The notes under the pieces were generated by a model that was not told the DNA's origin, did no database searches, and worked only from the letters and a program-made list of their open reading frames with translations. Shown in pieces: positions 1-8,311 of a stretch of DNA of 18,009 nt. The stretch is from Coriobacteriia bacterium (lineage in GTDB: Bacteria; Actinomycetota; Coriobacteriia; Coriobacteriales; QAMH01). Position 1 is the stretch's first letter, and each line of letters begins with the position of its first letter. The position numbers were made by a program, and so were the translations under genes. The stretch is taken from assembly GCA_900758075.1 (NCBI GenBank), contig CAAEQF010000071.1:1-18009 (forward strand), given 5' to 3'.

Positions 1-39
1 TCGAACGGTCTAACCGTTTCCAGCACTGTCATCTAGCAT

Positions 40-72
40 GCCAACCCGTGCACGCCGCGTGCACGGGTTGGC
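40..72 (-). terminator. Long perfect hairpin just downstream of the DUF4012 gene
   Basis: Two 14-base arms (40-53 and 59-72) are perfect inverted repeats around a 5-base loop, starting 4 bases after the stop codon of the minus-strand DUF4012 gene. Position and stem strength suggest a transcription end or 3' stabilising structure for the capsule-control operon. No T-tract follows on the minus strand, so a standard intrinsic terminator is not proven. Confidence 0.5.
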
Positions 73-76
73 AACG

Positions 77-2005
77 CTAGCGCTCGATCATGGGCGTATG
101 ACGCACCTTGAGCTCGCTTGCCGCCTTGGGGCTCGCCGTCACCGTGTAGGTGATGGTCGTCGTCGCGCCCGGCTCGACGGTTATCGTCGTGCTGCGCACC
201 TTCTGCCCGTTCACGGTAAAGGAGCCGTTATCGGTGCCATCGCCAGAAATCTGCACGCTGTCGATCGATCCGCCAGCTGGGGCGTACAAAAACACGCTCT
301 CGTGGATGGTCCCCCGCTTGAACGGCGGCAGGTTGCCGACGATGTAGTCGCTCGCCTCGTCGATCTCCTGTTGCGTGATGTCGTTTTTGACGGTGGTCGT
401 CACCGTGTAGGTGTTGCCGTTTTTCTGGTACGTCGTATTGCACTCCTGCCACCAGTCCATCTTGGACGCGATGATGTTCTGCATGAACACGCCCAACTCC
501 GGCTGGGTCTCGTCGGTGCTGATGGCTCCAGACACGCCCAGGTCCTTCATCGCGGCTTCTTCGTCGCCGTCTGCCATCCAGATCTGGATGCGGTGGTCTT
601 CTGTATCCTTTGCGAGCGTTTGTGCCAAAGACGTCATGTCAACCGAGCCGATGTTGTCAATGACCTTGTCAAAGGCGAGGCCCGCGATGGCGGAGAATGC
701 CGCGTCTGCCAGCTTGCCGCTTTCCGGCGTCTGATTAGCCTTGGACAGGTACTTCCAGTACACGTCGTGCTCGATGACCTGCACGCAGTTATCGCCGTTG
801 ACCTGGGTGCCATCCGGCAGCGAGACGCCGCCGACCAGCTTGAGAAGGCTCTGCAGCATGTATGGGTCGACCGCAATCACCCCGTCGACGCTCCCGCGCC
901 CGTTGACCTCCCACATGCGCTTCGCGATGTAGCCCGCGCGCTCGAAGTCCGGGTTGACGCCGCTATCCCCCGGCCAAATGCCGTAGGAGCCCTCCACGAA
1001 CAGGGCCTTTTCCTCGTCTGTGACATCAGGGATTCGCGTCTGGAGGATGCCGCTGTTGAAGCTGTCGAACTTGCCAAGCTGCATCTTGCCGTTGTCCAGC
1101 GTCACGGTGCCCCAAGACCCCATGAACCCGCCCGAAGGCTTAATCTCGACGTTGTTCTGCGCGACGATAATGTACGTGCGCTTGCCATCGGCGCCGAGCA
1201 TGTCGGTCAGGTGCGGAGCGACCTTGTTGAGCCCGCCGCACAGCGCGTTGAGCGAGTCGACGGCATCCGTCGCCTTATCGGCGACCTGGTTGACTTGGGC
1301 AATCGAGCCCTTTGGCATGGCGTCGAGCGCGGCGGCGCTCTTCTCGATTGCCGGCGCGACGGAGCTCACCGCCGTCGCGACCTGGTCGAGCGCCTGCACG
1401 TTGACCGCGCCGTCGCTCATCACGCCGCGCAAGCTGAAATTGCCCGCCTGCTCGGACAAGGGCACGAGCGCATTGCTGGCAAGGTTGTCGACCGCATCGC
1501 CGATTGTCCGCGCGTTTCTGACATCCTGCCCCACCACGGGCAAAAGCCCTGCGACCGTCCAGAGCGGACCGTCGACTTCGCTCTTGATGGCAGCTGCCTT
1601 GCCCTGGATGCTCTTTGCGGACTGCTGTGCCGCAGCGGCATCGCCCTTGGTGAGCGCAGACTGGAACGCGGACGCCTCGGACATGGCGGCACGACCGTTG
1701 TTCATGACGCCATACGCGGAATAGGCGAACAGACCGCCCGGTACCAGCACCAAGACGAGCACGACGGCGACCACGATTGCCACAATGCGCCCGGTATGGC
1801 GCTTGCGGCGATGGTGCCGGTGCCTGCCGTTGCTGCTGCTTCCCGTCCCTCGGGAAGACCCATGCGAGTGGCGGTGGGAAGAACCGCGATGACGGTGGTG
1901 CTTGCCGGAACGCGCGCGGGTGCGCGTGTCCGCGTGCCCCCATGCGACCCAATCGTCAGTCTGCTCGACGTTGTCCGTCGAGGGCAGATTGTCTGAAGTG
2001 CTCAT
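77..2005 (-). CDS. Membrane-anchored DUF4012 domain protein, last gene of capsule-control operon
   Basis: This 642-residue protein has a cytoplasmic N-terminus very rich in His, Arg and Ser (ten His between residues 36 and 70), one membrane helix (about 74-96) and a long extracellular part. The segment around 275-310 carries the NNVEIKPSGGFMGSWG signature that I recognise as DUF4012. The C-terminus (about 560-642) looks like a Thr-rich beta domain. DUF4012 proteins are often found in polysaccharide loci of Gram-positive bacteria and have no established biochemical role. The start ATG has an AAGGAG site 6 bases upstream, lying inside the end of the phosphatase gene, and only 2 bases separate the two genes, so translational coupling is likely. 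I infer a cell-surface partner in capsule or exopolysaccharide assembly or anchoring. The family call is firm; the function is unknown. Confidence 0.88.
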   Translation of the reverse strand: MSTSDNLPSTDNVEQTDDWVAWGHADTRTRARSGKHHRHRGSSHRHSHGSSRGTGSSSNGRHRHHRRKRHTGRIVAIVVAVVLVLVLVPGGLFAYSAYGVMNNGRAAMSEASAFQSALTKGDAAAAQQSAKSIQGKAAAIKSEVDGPLWTVAGLLPVVGQDVRNARTIGDAVDNLASNALVPLSEQAGNFSLRGVMSDGAVNVQALDQVATAVSSVAPAIEKSAAALDAMPKGSIAQVNQVADKATDAVDSLNALCGGLNKVAPHLTDMLGADGKRTYIIVAQNNVEIKPSGGFMGSWGTVTLDNGKMQLGKFDSFNSGILQTRIPDVTDEEKALFVEGSYGIWPGDSGVNPDFERAGYIAKRMWEVNGRGSVDGVIAVDPYMLQSLLKLVGGVSLPDGTQVNGDNCVQVIEHDVYWKYLSKANQTPESGKLADAAFSAIAGLAFDKVIDNIGSVDMTSLAQTLAKDTEDHRIQIWMADGDEEAAMKDLGVSGAISTDETQPELGVFMQNIIASKMDWWQECNTTYQKNGNTYTVTTTVKNDITQQEIDEASDYIVGNLPPFKRGTIHESVFLYAPAGGSIDSVQISGDGTDNGSFTVNGQKVRSTTITVEPGATTTITYTVTASPKAASELKVRHTPMIER

Positions 2006-2007
2006 GG

Positions 2008-2670
2008 TTAGCTCCTTGCTGGATTACCGTACTTCTTGACGGTCTTCTGCAACAACTTGTAATGCTTGGGATTGTGGGCGTCGCTCGCGACGTAATCGTA
2101 GAGGCCCTCTTTGAACAGGGCGATTGCCGGCTTTTTGGAGTCGGCGCCCCTGCCTCCCGCGATGAAGTCTGCCGACGCCTGAAGCTTGCAGCCCATCTCC
2201 TTGAACTGCCAGGCGAGCTCGAGGTCGTCTTGAATCGCGCGGTAGCGCTCGGGATGCGCGATGATCACCTCGTAGCCCATGCTCTGGAGCTTGAAGACGA
2301 AGCGCTGGTACTCGGCGTACTTGCTGCGCGGCGCGCTGTTCGAAAGCTCGAGGAGAAACTCGTTGCTCCCCGCAAAGCCGAGCTCGCGTGTCCATTCAAA
2401 ACCGATCTGGCTCAGGGTGTCGTAGTTGACCTCGAAGCCCATGCCAATGTAGAAGTCCGGGTACCTGGTCTGCGCTTGTGCGGTGAAATCGTCGTAAGCG
2501 CTCCACATCGCCTCGAAATCGAACCACGGCTTGCGGCAATGTGGGGTGCAGACCATGCTGCTCACGCCAGCCTCTACCGCCACGTCGAGCATGGCGAGCG
2601 ATTCGCGCATGTCGCGGGCGCCGTCATCGACTCCCGGCAGAATATGGCAGTGCATGTCGCGCATGGTCAA
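2008..2670 (-). CDS. CpsB/YwqE-type manganese-dependent protein-tyrosine phosphatase (PHP family)
   Basis: This 220-residue protein has the usual length for the family. Its PHP metal-binding motifs are all visible: HCHILPGVDDG (7-17), TPH (42-44), GFEVN (78-82), AHPERY (138-143) and SDAH (196-199). Family members dephosphorylate the tyrosine cluster of the cognate bacterial tyrosine kinase in the cytoplasm and so set the phosphorylation cycle that controls polysaccharide chain length and export. The kinase gene lies immediately upstream on the same strand (6-base gap), which fits a cognate pair. The start is taken as TTG at 2670, with an AGTAGG site that overlaps the kinase stop codon. An ATG two codons later (2664) is the alternative and has a looser spacing of about 12 bases. 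No motif appears to be missing. Confidence 0.92.
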   Translation of the reverse strand: MTMRDMHCHILPGVDDGARDMRESLAMLDVAVEAGVSSMVCTPHCRKPWFDFEAMWSAYDDFTAQAQTRYPDFYIGMGFEVNYDTLSQIGFEWTRELGFAGSNEFLLELSNSAPRSKYAEYQRFVFKLQSMGYEVIIAHPERYRAIQDDLELAWQFKEMGCKLQASADFIAGGRGADSKKPAIALFKEGLYDYVASDAHNPKHYKLLQKTVKKYGNPARS

Positions 2671-2676
2671 AAGCGC

Positions 2677-3840
2677 CTACTTGGACCGGTCAGCACGCGA
2701 GCGGTACTGGTCGCGCGCGTACTTCTTGCGCTCGGCCTGCGCGTTGACGACGATGTCGGCGATGTCCTCGCTGCTGTAGCCGAGGCTGTCTTCCTTTGCC
2801 GCAGGCTGCTGGGTGGGGCGCTTCTTGTAATGTGCGCCCTTCTTGCCCTGCGAGGCGTTGCCGGCAGCCGGCTGTTGCGTTGCAGGAGACATGCTGGAAG
2901 CCGGACGTTGGTCGCGCACGCGGCCGGAGACGCCCTGAGCGGGCTGGCCCGCTCGGACGGGCTCGAAGCTGCCGGTCACTCCCGTGCGCTTGGCCTCGTT
3001 GAGCACGGTGCTGGTCGCACGCACGCCGCCTTGCGAAGAGGGCTGTGCCTGCGCGGGACGGCGCACGTCAGAACGCTTGGCGCGGGGCTGCGCGACGGGA
3101 GCAGGTGCCTCCATAGAGCCGGCGCTTTCGCGGATGGTCTCGACATGCTGCGTACCGGAATGGTTCTTGCCCTTGCCGCCGTCCTCATCGTAGTAGGAGT
3201 AGTAGCCGTAGTAATCGTCAGAGCCCATGTCGCATGCGTTCATGACGACGCCTGCCACATTGGCACCCGCCTTCTCGAGCTGGTCGTACGCACTCTTGAC
3301 GAGTTCCTTTTTCGTGAAGTTCTCGCGCACGACGAGAAACGTCGCGTCGGCGTGATTTGCAATGACCGCCGCATCGACGAACGTGCCCACCGGCGGCGTG
3401 TCGATGACGACGTAGTCAAAGGAGTTCATCGCCGTCTCTAGGAAGCGGATATAGTGGCGGCTCGAAAGCAGGTCGGGCGGATTGGGAATCTGCGGTTCTG
3501 CATCCAGGAAGTAGAGGTTGCGCTGCGGCGTTGCCACCGCGACGTCCTTGAGGTCGCTGCCAGAAAGCACCGTGTAGATGCCATGCTCCGGATGAATGCC
3601 CATAGCCGCCGCAAGTGTGCGCTTGCGCAAATCCGCCTCGACGATGAGGCAGGTCTTGCCCGACGACGCGATAGCCTGGGCAAGGTTGATCGCCACGAAG
3701 GACTTGCCCTCGTTGGGGATAGTGCTCGTGATCACGATCGACTTGATGGGATTGTCGATGCTCATGAACCTGATGTTTGCCAGCAGAGACTTTGCGGCGT
3801 CGTTTACCAGGCGTTGCTGTTTGTCGTTGTGCTTTGCCAT
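2677..3840 (-). CDS. CpsD/CapB-type bacterial tyrosine kinase with long C-terminal tail
   Basis: This 387-residue cytoplasmic BY-kinase autophosphorylates on a tyrosine cluster when activated by its membrane partner, here the Wzz-like gene just upstream. Visible motifs are Walker A IPNEGKS (about 41-47), Walker A' LIVEADLRK (about 66-74), Walker B YVVIDTPPVG (about 143-152) and a YYGYYSYY cluster (about 210-217). Gram-positive relatives are about 230-250 residues and end at the Tyr cluster. This one continues for about 170 residues of Ala/Pro/Gln/Arg-rich, probably disordered sequence, ending in a more ordered, charged segment (about 349-387) with three further Tyr. The start is the ATG at 3840, with AAGGAGG 10 bases upstream overlapping the stop of the wzz-like gene. 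A TTG two codons earlier is too close to that site. The phosphatase follows after 6 bases. Confidence 0.93.
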   Translation of the reverse strand: MAKHNDKQQRLVNDAAKSLLANIRFMSIDNPIKSIVITSTIPNEGKSFVAINLAQAIASSGKTCLIVEADLRKRTLAAAMGIHPEHGIYTVLSGSDLKDVAVATPQRNLYFLDAEPQIPNPPDLLSSRHYIRFLETAMNSFDYVVIDTPPVGTFVDAAVIANHADATFLVVRENFTKKELVKSAYDQLEKAGANVAGVVMNACDMGSDDYYGYYSYYDEDGGKGKNHSGTQHVETIRESAGSMEAPAPVAQPRAKRSDVRRPAQAQPSSQGGVRATSTVLNEAKRTGVTGSFEPVRAGQPAQGVSGRVRDQRPASSMSPATQQPAAGNASQGKKGAHYKKRPTQQPAAKEDSLGYSSEDIADIVVNAQAERKKYARDQYRSRADRSK

Positions 3841-3855
3841 GTACAACGCGCCTCC

Positions 3856-4500
3856 TTAGCTGATATCCGGGAAATGCCCGACGACGGGGATGCCGAGGAG
3901 CTCTTCAACGTCTTCGTCGCTTCGCACCTTGGTGTTGACCATATCGGCGATGACCACGATGGCGACTGCCAGGAACAGGCCGACGAGCAATGCGACGAGG
4001 ATGTAGAGCGGGCGCTTGGGGCCACTGGGCGACGTCGGGGCAGAGGCGGCATCGATGACATTGACCGCCTGGACATCCATGACGCTTTGCGCTGTGGACG
4101 AGATGTTTTGCACGTAGGCGTTGGCGATGTTCGCGGCGGCCTGCGGGTCAGGCCCCGTGACCGAAAGCGTGATGACGCGCGTGGTGGTACTGTTGTCGAC
4201 CTTCACGTCGTATGGAGAAAGGGACGTGCCGAGCGAGTTGGCGACGGCCGACTTGACCTCGGCTGACTTTGCAATGGAAGCGACGTCGTTCGAGAGCAGC
4301 TGGCCCGCGGTAAGGTCGCTGTAGGCGTTGCCGCTCTTGTTGTCCGCGTTCTTGGAGAGCACGTACATCGTCGTGGATGCGGTGTACTGATTAGGCATGA
4401 ACAGTGTCACGACGCCGCAGGCGATCGCGAACACGATGGGGAGCGCTATCACGAGCTTCAGATGCTTTCGAAGCAAGTGCAGCAATTCGAGCAAGGTCAT
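3856..4500 (-). CDS. Wzz/YveK-family polysaccharide chain-length and kinase-modulator membrane protein
   Basis: The 214-residue protein has two membrane helices (about 15-35 and 164-188) flanking an extracytoplasmic segment, with a proline-rich stretch (PTSPSGPKRP, 155-164) before the second helix. That layout is typical of the Gram-positive split Wzz/CapA-type modulator. The C-terminal cytoplasmic motif VRSDEDVEELLGIPVVGHFP (192-211) is the part expected to contact and activate the tyrosine kinase encoded 15 bases downstream. The frame stays open upstream, but the start is the ATG at 4500: it has a GGGAG site 8 bases away, and a TATAAT box lies inside the upstream extension, so the extension should not be translated. 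It is the first gene of a four-gene operon: modulator, kinase, phosphatase, DUF4012. Confidence 0.9.
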   Translation of the reverse strand: MTLLELLHLLRKHLKLVIALPIVFAIACGVVTLFMPNQYTASTTMYVLSKNADNKSGNAYSDLTAGQLLSNDVASIAKSAEVKSAVANSLGTSLSPYDVKVDNSTTTRVITLSVTGPDPQAAANIANAYVQNISSTAQSVMDVQAVNVIDAASAPTSPSGPKRPLYILVALLVGLFLAVAIVVIADMVNTKVRSDEDVEELLGIPVVGHFPDIS

Positions 4501-4536
4501 GTAGTTATCTCCCTGATTTTCCGTAGTTGCGTGGGC

Positions 4537-4542
4537 ATTATA
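4537..4542 (-). promoter_or_regulatory. Candidate -10 box (TATAAT) of the capsule-control operon
   Basis: A perfect TATAAT reads on the minus strand 36 bases before the ATG of the Wzz-like gene, in a locally AT-rich patch. The -35 region at the correct distance (about 4559-4565) is poor, at best TTCAAG, so activation by a regulator is possible. This would be the single promoter of the four-gene operon. Confidence 0.5.
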
Positions 4543-4682
4543 TACGCTTTTGTGCTTTCTTGAAGCGGTAGAATCTTCGTGCGCAACGCGCTTCCCAGAC
4601 CCCGCGCACGAGAACTGCGGTACCGTCACGCGCTTTCGCGCAGACAGATGCGCTCGACGCAGGGGAAGCTGTTCGCATGGCG

Positions 4683-4688
4683 TAGAAT
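4683..4688 (+). promoter_or_regulatory. Candidate -10 box (TAGAAT) of the GT2 gene
   Basis: TAGAAT lies 42 bases before the TTG start of the glycosyltransferase. No clear -35 is seen. The 8-mer TAGAATCT also occurs at 4569-4576 in the same 230-bp divergent intergenic region, so the second copy may be another start point or chance. Confidence 0.3.
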
Positions 4689-4730
4689 CTAGACCAGTAC
4701 AACCCTTACCCGTGAAAGGCACTGCACACG

Positions 4731-5660
4731 TTGAAGCTGCTCTCGCTGGTCGTCCCCTGCTACAACGAGGAAGAGACGATCGACATCTTCTTTTCGAAGG
4801 TCCTCGAGTACGCGCCGCGCATCGACGCAGAGCTCGAGTTCTGCTTTGTAGACGACGGCAGCAAGGATCGCACGCTCGAAGTGCTGCGCGCCCTGGCAGA
4901 CAAGGACCCGCGTGTCCACTACCTTTCGTTCTCGCGCAACTTTGGCAAGGAAGCCGCGCTGCTCGCCGGATTGGAGATGAGCACGGGCGATTTTATCGTC
5001 ACCATGGACGTCGACCTGCAAGACCCGCCCTCGCTGCTCCCCGAGATGTGGGGCTACCTCACCACGGGTGACGAGCCCTACGACTGCGTCGCAACGAGAC
5101 GCACCTCGCGCGCGGGCGAGCCCGTGCTGCGCTCGTTTTTTGCGCGGCGTTTCTACAAGCTCATCAACCGCATCAGCGACACCGAGATTCTCGACGGCGC
5201 GCGCGACTACCGCATGATGTCGCGCGCCGTCGTGGACGCGATTATTAATGACCGTGAATACAATCGCTTCTCGAAAGGCATCTTCAGCTGGGTGGGCTTT
5301 CGTACCAAGTGGATTTCCTACGAAAACGTCGAGCGCAGTGCCGGCAAGACGAGCTGGTCGTTCTGGCAGCTCTTCAAGTACGCGATGGAGGGCATCCTCG
5401 CCTACTCGACCGCACCGCTGTACTTCTCCTCTGCCATCGGCATCGTGATCTGCTTTCTTGCCCTGATCGCGCTCATCGTGATCGTGGTCCGCGCAATCCT
5501 GTTTGGCGACCCCGTCAGCGGCTGGCCGTCCATGATGAGCGTGATGACGTTCTTGGGCGGGATCATCCTGTTCTGCCTGGGCATCATCGGCTTGTACCTG
5601 TCCAAGATCTACCTCGAGACAAAGAAGCGGCAGATCTACATCGTCCGCGAGCGTCGCTAG
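4731..5660 (+). CDS. GT2 polyprenyl-phosphate glycosyltransferase (CsbB/GtrB-like)
   Basis: The 309-residue protein has an N-terminal GT-A fold with VVPCYNEEE (7-15), DDGS (41-44) and the DVDLQDPP metal/nucleotide motif (93-100). The family-typical ERSAGKTSW segment (201-209) follows, then two C-terminal membrane helices (about 231-257 and 268-290). Members move a sugar from a nucleotide donor to undecaprenyl or dolichyl phosphate on the cytoplasmic face. Length and two-helix tail match CsbB, YkcC and GtrB. The TTG start is chosen because the conserved first strand KLLSLVVPCYNEE begins there and an AAAGG site lies 10 bases upstream. The next gene, convergent and 34 bp away, is a YfhO-family protein, the expected extracytoplasmic partner for such an enzyme. 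The sugar cannot be read from sequence. Confidence 0.93.
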   Translation: MKLLSLVVPCYNEEETIDIFFSKVLEYAPRIDAELEFCFVDDGSKDRTLEVLRALADKDPRVHYLSFSRNFGKEAALLAGLEMSTGDFIVTMDVDLQDPPSLLPEMWGYLTTGDEPYDCVATRRTSRAGEPVLRSFFARRFYKLINRISDTEILDGARDYRMMSRAVVDAIINDREYNRFSKGIFSWVGFRTKWISYENVERSAGKTSWSFWQLFKYAMEGILAYSTAPLYFSSAIGIVICFLALIALIVIVVRAILFGDPVSGWPSMMSVMTFLGGIILFCLGIIGLYLSKIYLETKKRQIYIVRERR

Positions 5661-5694
5661 GCGCAAACCTGCCGCCAAGCGCAAGCGTCCGCCG

Positions 5695-8256
5695 TTAGCC
5701 GCGCTTGCCCGTTACCCCGCTCCGCCTGCGGTGCCGCACGAGGGCAAACACGCCGAGCAAGACGAGCGTTGCCGTGGAGATGGCGCAGCCCGCATAAAGC
5801 CCCGGCGAGGTGTAGTGCATCTCGATGTGGCTGCTGCCCGCCGGCAGCTCGAGAAGCGTGAACGCGCCCCCGCAGACAGAGCGTGCGGGCGACTCGGTAC
5901 CGTTGACCTGCACGTTCCAGCCCTTGCCGGAAGGGATCGTAAGCAGCACGGTGCCCGCCTGGTCGAGCGAGACATCGCCGGTGAACGTGGCGTGATCCGC
6001 CTGCGTGACCTGCACCTGCGTCTGCGAGAGCTCCGCCATGGCAGATTCGAATGCATCGAGGTCGAGATAGTAGAAGCTGCACCCGACGGAAAGGGCCGAC
6101 CCGGCATCGTCCGGGCTCGAAGCCGAGACCGTGACGTCGTGTTCCCCCGCTCCCGCGAGCTCGCGAATGGCATGCCCGAAGCGCCAGTTCTCTGCCACCG
6201 GGTCCTGCCCGTCCACGGCAAGGGCAACCGCCGGCGTGCCGTTGTTTCCGGCAGCCGCACTTCCCACGTAGACGTACGCGATTGCGCCTTCTGCGGAAGC
6301 GACATGCCACGACCTCGAACCCGCGCTGCTGTCGAGCTCTATTGCCTCCAAAGGCCGATAAAGCTCAACCTGCCTGCCCAGAAGTGCGCTGACCAGCGCG
6401 TTTTGGCGCTCGAACGGATTATCGCCGGCAGCTTCCATATCGAAGTCCGCGATATCGGCGCTCACCTGGTAGCCGAGCGAAAGCGCGAAGGGATCGCAGT
6501 AGGTGCGGGCCCCGCGGATGGCGGGAATGCCGTCGACTGCCTCATAGCCCTGATGTTCCACCGACATCGAGACGTACTTGAGGCCGAGCAGGGAATCCAT
6601 CAGCAAGACGGGCGACGTGTACACAGCCGAGAGCTCGCCGGGGTTGCTGTAGCCAATCCCGGCAAGAAAGTCGACCGCGTGACGATCGTGCGCGGACGTG
6701 TAGGAGCTGAGCGCCCGGTAGCCCTGCGCAAGTCCTTCGTTGAAGGCGGCGCCCGTTCTGGTAAACGTCTTGTCGTAGCGGTACACGCTGCCGTCATACG
6801 CTTGGAGCGCCTCGAGCTGGCTGGCGGAATCCTCGAGGTATTCCTCGTGGAGCTGCTGCGGGTAGCCCGTGTAGAGCTGGTTCCACGCGAGATGGTCGTT
6901 GACCGTCAGCTCCGCGCACACCACCAGCACGGCCAGCAAAAGCGCCGTGCTCGCGCGCAGGGGCGACGTCGCCTTGAGGTAGACGACGAGCAGCGCGGCA
7001 ACTGCAGCGGCGATTGCCATTCCAAGCACGGCGACACGCAGGTCGGAGTACCTACCGGCGGCAAGTGCAATGGCCGGCAACGCCAGCGCGACGGCTCCGC
7101 CCGCAACGAGCGCACGCGCCTCGAGCCGCTTTTCCTGCAGGTCCTTGGCCGCAAAGCCCGCCATCCAGATGCAGGAGAGCACGAAGAAGACCGCCACGCG
7201 GCTGTAGAAGCCCGAAGGCACCCTGAAGCCGCACCAGACATATTGCAGCACCGTCGAGGTAGTACCCGCCAGCGCGACGAGCGGCAGGGCGAGCACGGCC
7301 CATTTCTCTTTGCCGCAGTGCGAGCGCGACACCAGAAAGGCCACCGCGAGGACGCTTACCAAGGACGCGACGCCAACCTGCGGGCTTCTGTCCAGCGTCC
7401 ACGAGCCAAACGAAAGGCCCGAAAGAAGGGCGCCTGCGTGGCAAGTGACCAGCCCCACCAGTGGCTTGGACGGCTCTGCCCCCATCATCTGCACGACCGT
7501 CGGGACAAACGTGAACGCGCTCAGCAACAGCGCGAGGGCGCAGATGCCCAGATAGCCGAGCACGCGGCGGACGACGTAGCGCGCGCCGATCGCCCCTTCC
7601 CCGAGCACGAAAAGCACCATCTCCGCCACTAGAGACAAAGAGAGGAACAGGATGGTCATGTACGCCATGTACCAGCAGATGATGACGTCGAGGCACATCA
7701 GCACGAGGAGCGGGCGCCATGCACCGCTGCGGATGTACTCGTGCCCAAGCGCGAGCATGGGCGGCAGCAGGATGAACGCGTCGAGCCAGATGGGATTACG
7801 CAGCTGCGTTGCCATCCAGAGCGACCAGGAAAAGCAGAGCGCCAGCGCGAGCGCCCAGCCGTGGTGCAACTTGAAGCGACGACGGAGAAACCACATCGTG
7901 GACATCTGGATGCAGCCGACCTTGAGCACTGTGACGAGCAAGGCGAACTCCGTGAGGTGCTGCTCGTCAAAGAAGACGACGAGCAGGTTGAACGGACTTG
8001 CGAGGTAGTAGCTGAACAGTGCCCACGTGTCGGACCCGAGCGAGGTGCCAAAGGTGTAGAGCAGGGACTCTTCACCGAGCAGGACCGAGCGGTACCAGGT
8101 GAAAAAGTCGATGTACTGGTACTTGAGGTCCTCGGTCAAAAAGGACTCGGGGCCAAACGGGTGCACGCCGCCCCAGGCGAGCAGCAGCGCGAACAGCGCC
8201 GCGGCGGTCACAAAGCCAGCGGCGTACCAGAGTATTGAGTTGAGATGTTCTCGCAT
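5695..8256 (-). CDS. YfhO-family multi-pass membrane protein (probable GT-C glycosyltransferase)
   Basis: The 853-residue protein starts with a membrane helix (about 8-28) followed by the family hallmark TEDLKYQYIDFFTWYRSVL (about 41-59), in which the Asp after the first helix is the expected GT-C catalytic position. Many further membrane helices follow to about residue 440, then a large extracytoplasmic beta-rich domain, and a last helix near the C-terminus before an Arg-rich tail. B. subtilis YfhO and Listeria relatives transfer sugars from undecaprenyl phosphate onto lipoteichoic acid, working with a CsbB-type GT2. The start is placed at ATG 8256, with GGAAA 5 bases upstream; ATG 8268 is the alternative. 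The open frame continues upstream through nikR out of frame, and that part is not coding. The acceptor here is unknown. Confidence 0.87.
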   Translation of the reverse strand: MREHLNSILWYAAGFVTAAALFALLLAWGGVHPFGPESFLTEDLKYQYIDFFTWYRSVLLGEESLLYTFGTSLGSDTWALFSYYLASPFNLLVVFFDEQHLTEFALLVTVLKVGCIQMSTMWFLRRRFKLHHGWALALALCFSWSLWMATQLRNPIWLDAFILLPPMLALGHEYIRSGAWRPLLVLMCLDVIICWYMAYMTILFLSLSLVAEMVLFVLGEGAIGARYVVRRVLGYLGICALALLLSAFTFVPTVVQMMGAEPSKPLVGLVTCHAGALLSGLSFGSWTLDRSPQVGVASLVSVLAVAFLVSRSHCGKEKWAVLALPLVALAGTTSTVLQYVWCGFRVPSGFYSRVAVFFVLSCIWMAGFAAKDLQEKRLEARALVAGGAVALALPAIALAAGRYSDLRVAVLGMAIAAAVAALLVVYLKATSPLRASTALLLAVLVVCAELTVNDHLAWNQLYTGYPQQLHEEYLEDSASQLEALQAYDGSVYRYDKTFTRTGAAFNEGLAQGYRALSSYTSAHDRHAVDFLAGIGYSNPGELSAVYTSPVLLMDSLLGLKYVSMSVEHQGYEAVDGIPAIRGARTYCDPFALSLGYQVSADIADFDMEAAGDNPFERQNALVSALLGRQVELYRPLEAIELDSSAGSRSWHVASAEGAIAYVYVGSAAAGNNGTPAVALAVDGQDPVAENWRFGHAIRELAGAGEHDVTVSASSPDDAGSALSVGCSFYYLDLDAFESAMAELSQTQVQVTQADHATFTGDVSLDQAGTVLLTIPSGKGWNVQVNGTESPARSVCGGAFTLLELPAGSSHIEMHYTSPGLYAGCAISTATLVLLGVFALVRHRRRSGVTGKRG

Positions 8257-8311
8257 GGAGGTTTCCATCGATCCGTTCGATTGTCTGAAAAAGGATGGTG
8301 GCCCCGACCCA

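Noticed and set aside
38..1996. A 652-codon open frame on the plus strand opposite the DUF4012 gene, and similar long frames at 1777-3441, 5731-7632 and 13669-15147
   Set aside because: They lie antisense to, or in another frame of, recognised genes. Their translations are Arg/Ala/His-rich with no domain, which is typical of GC-rich shadow frames.
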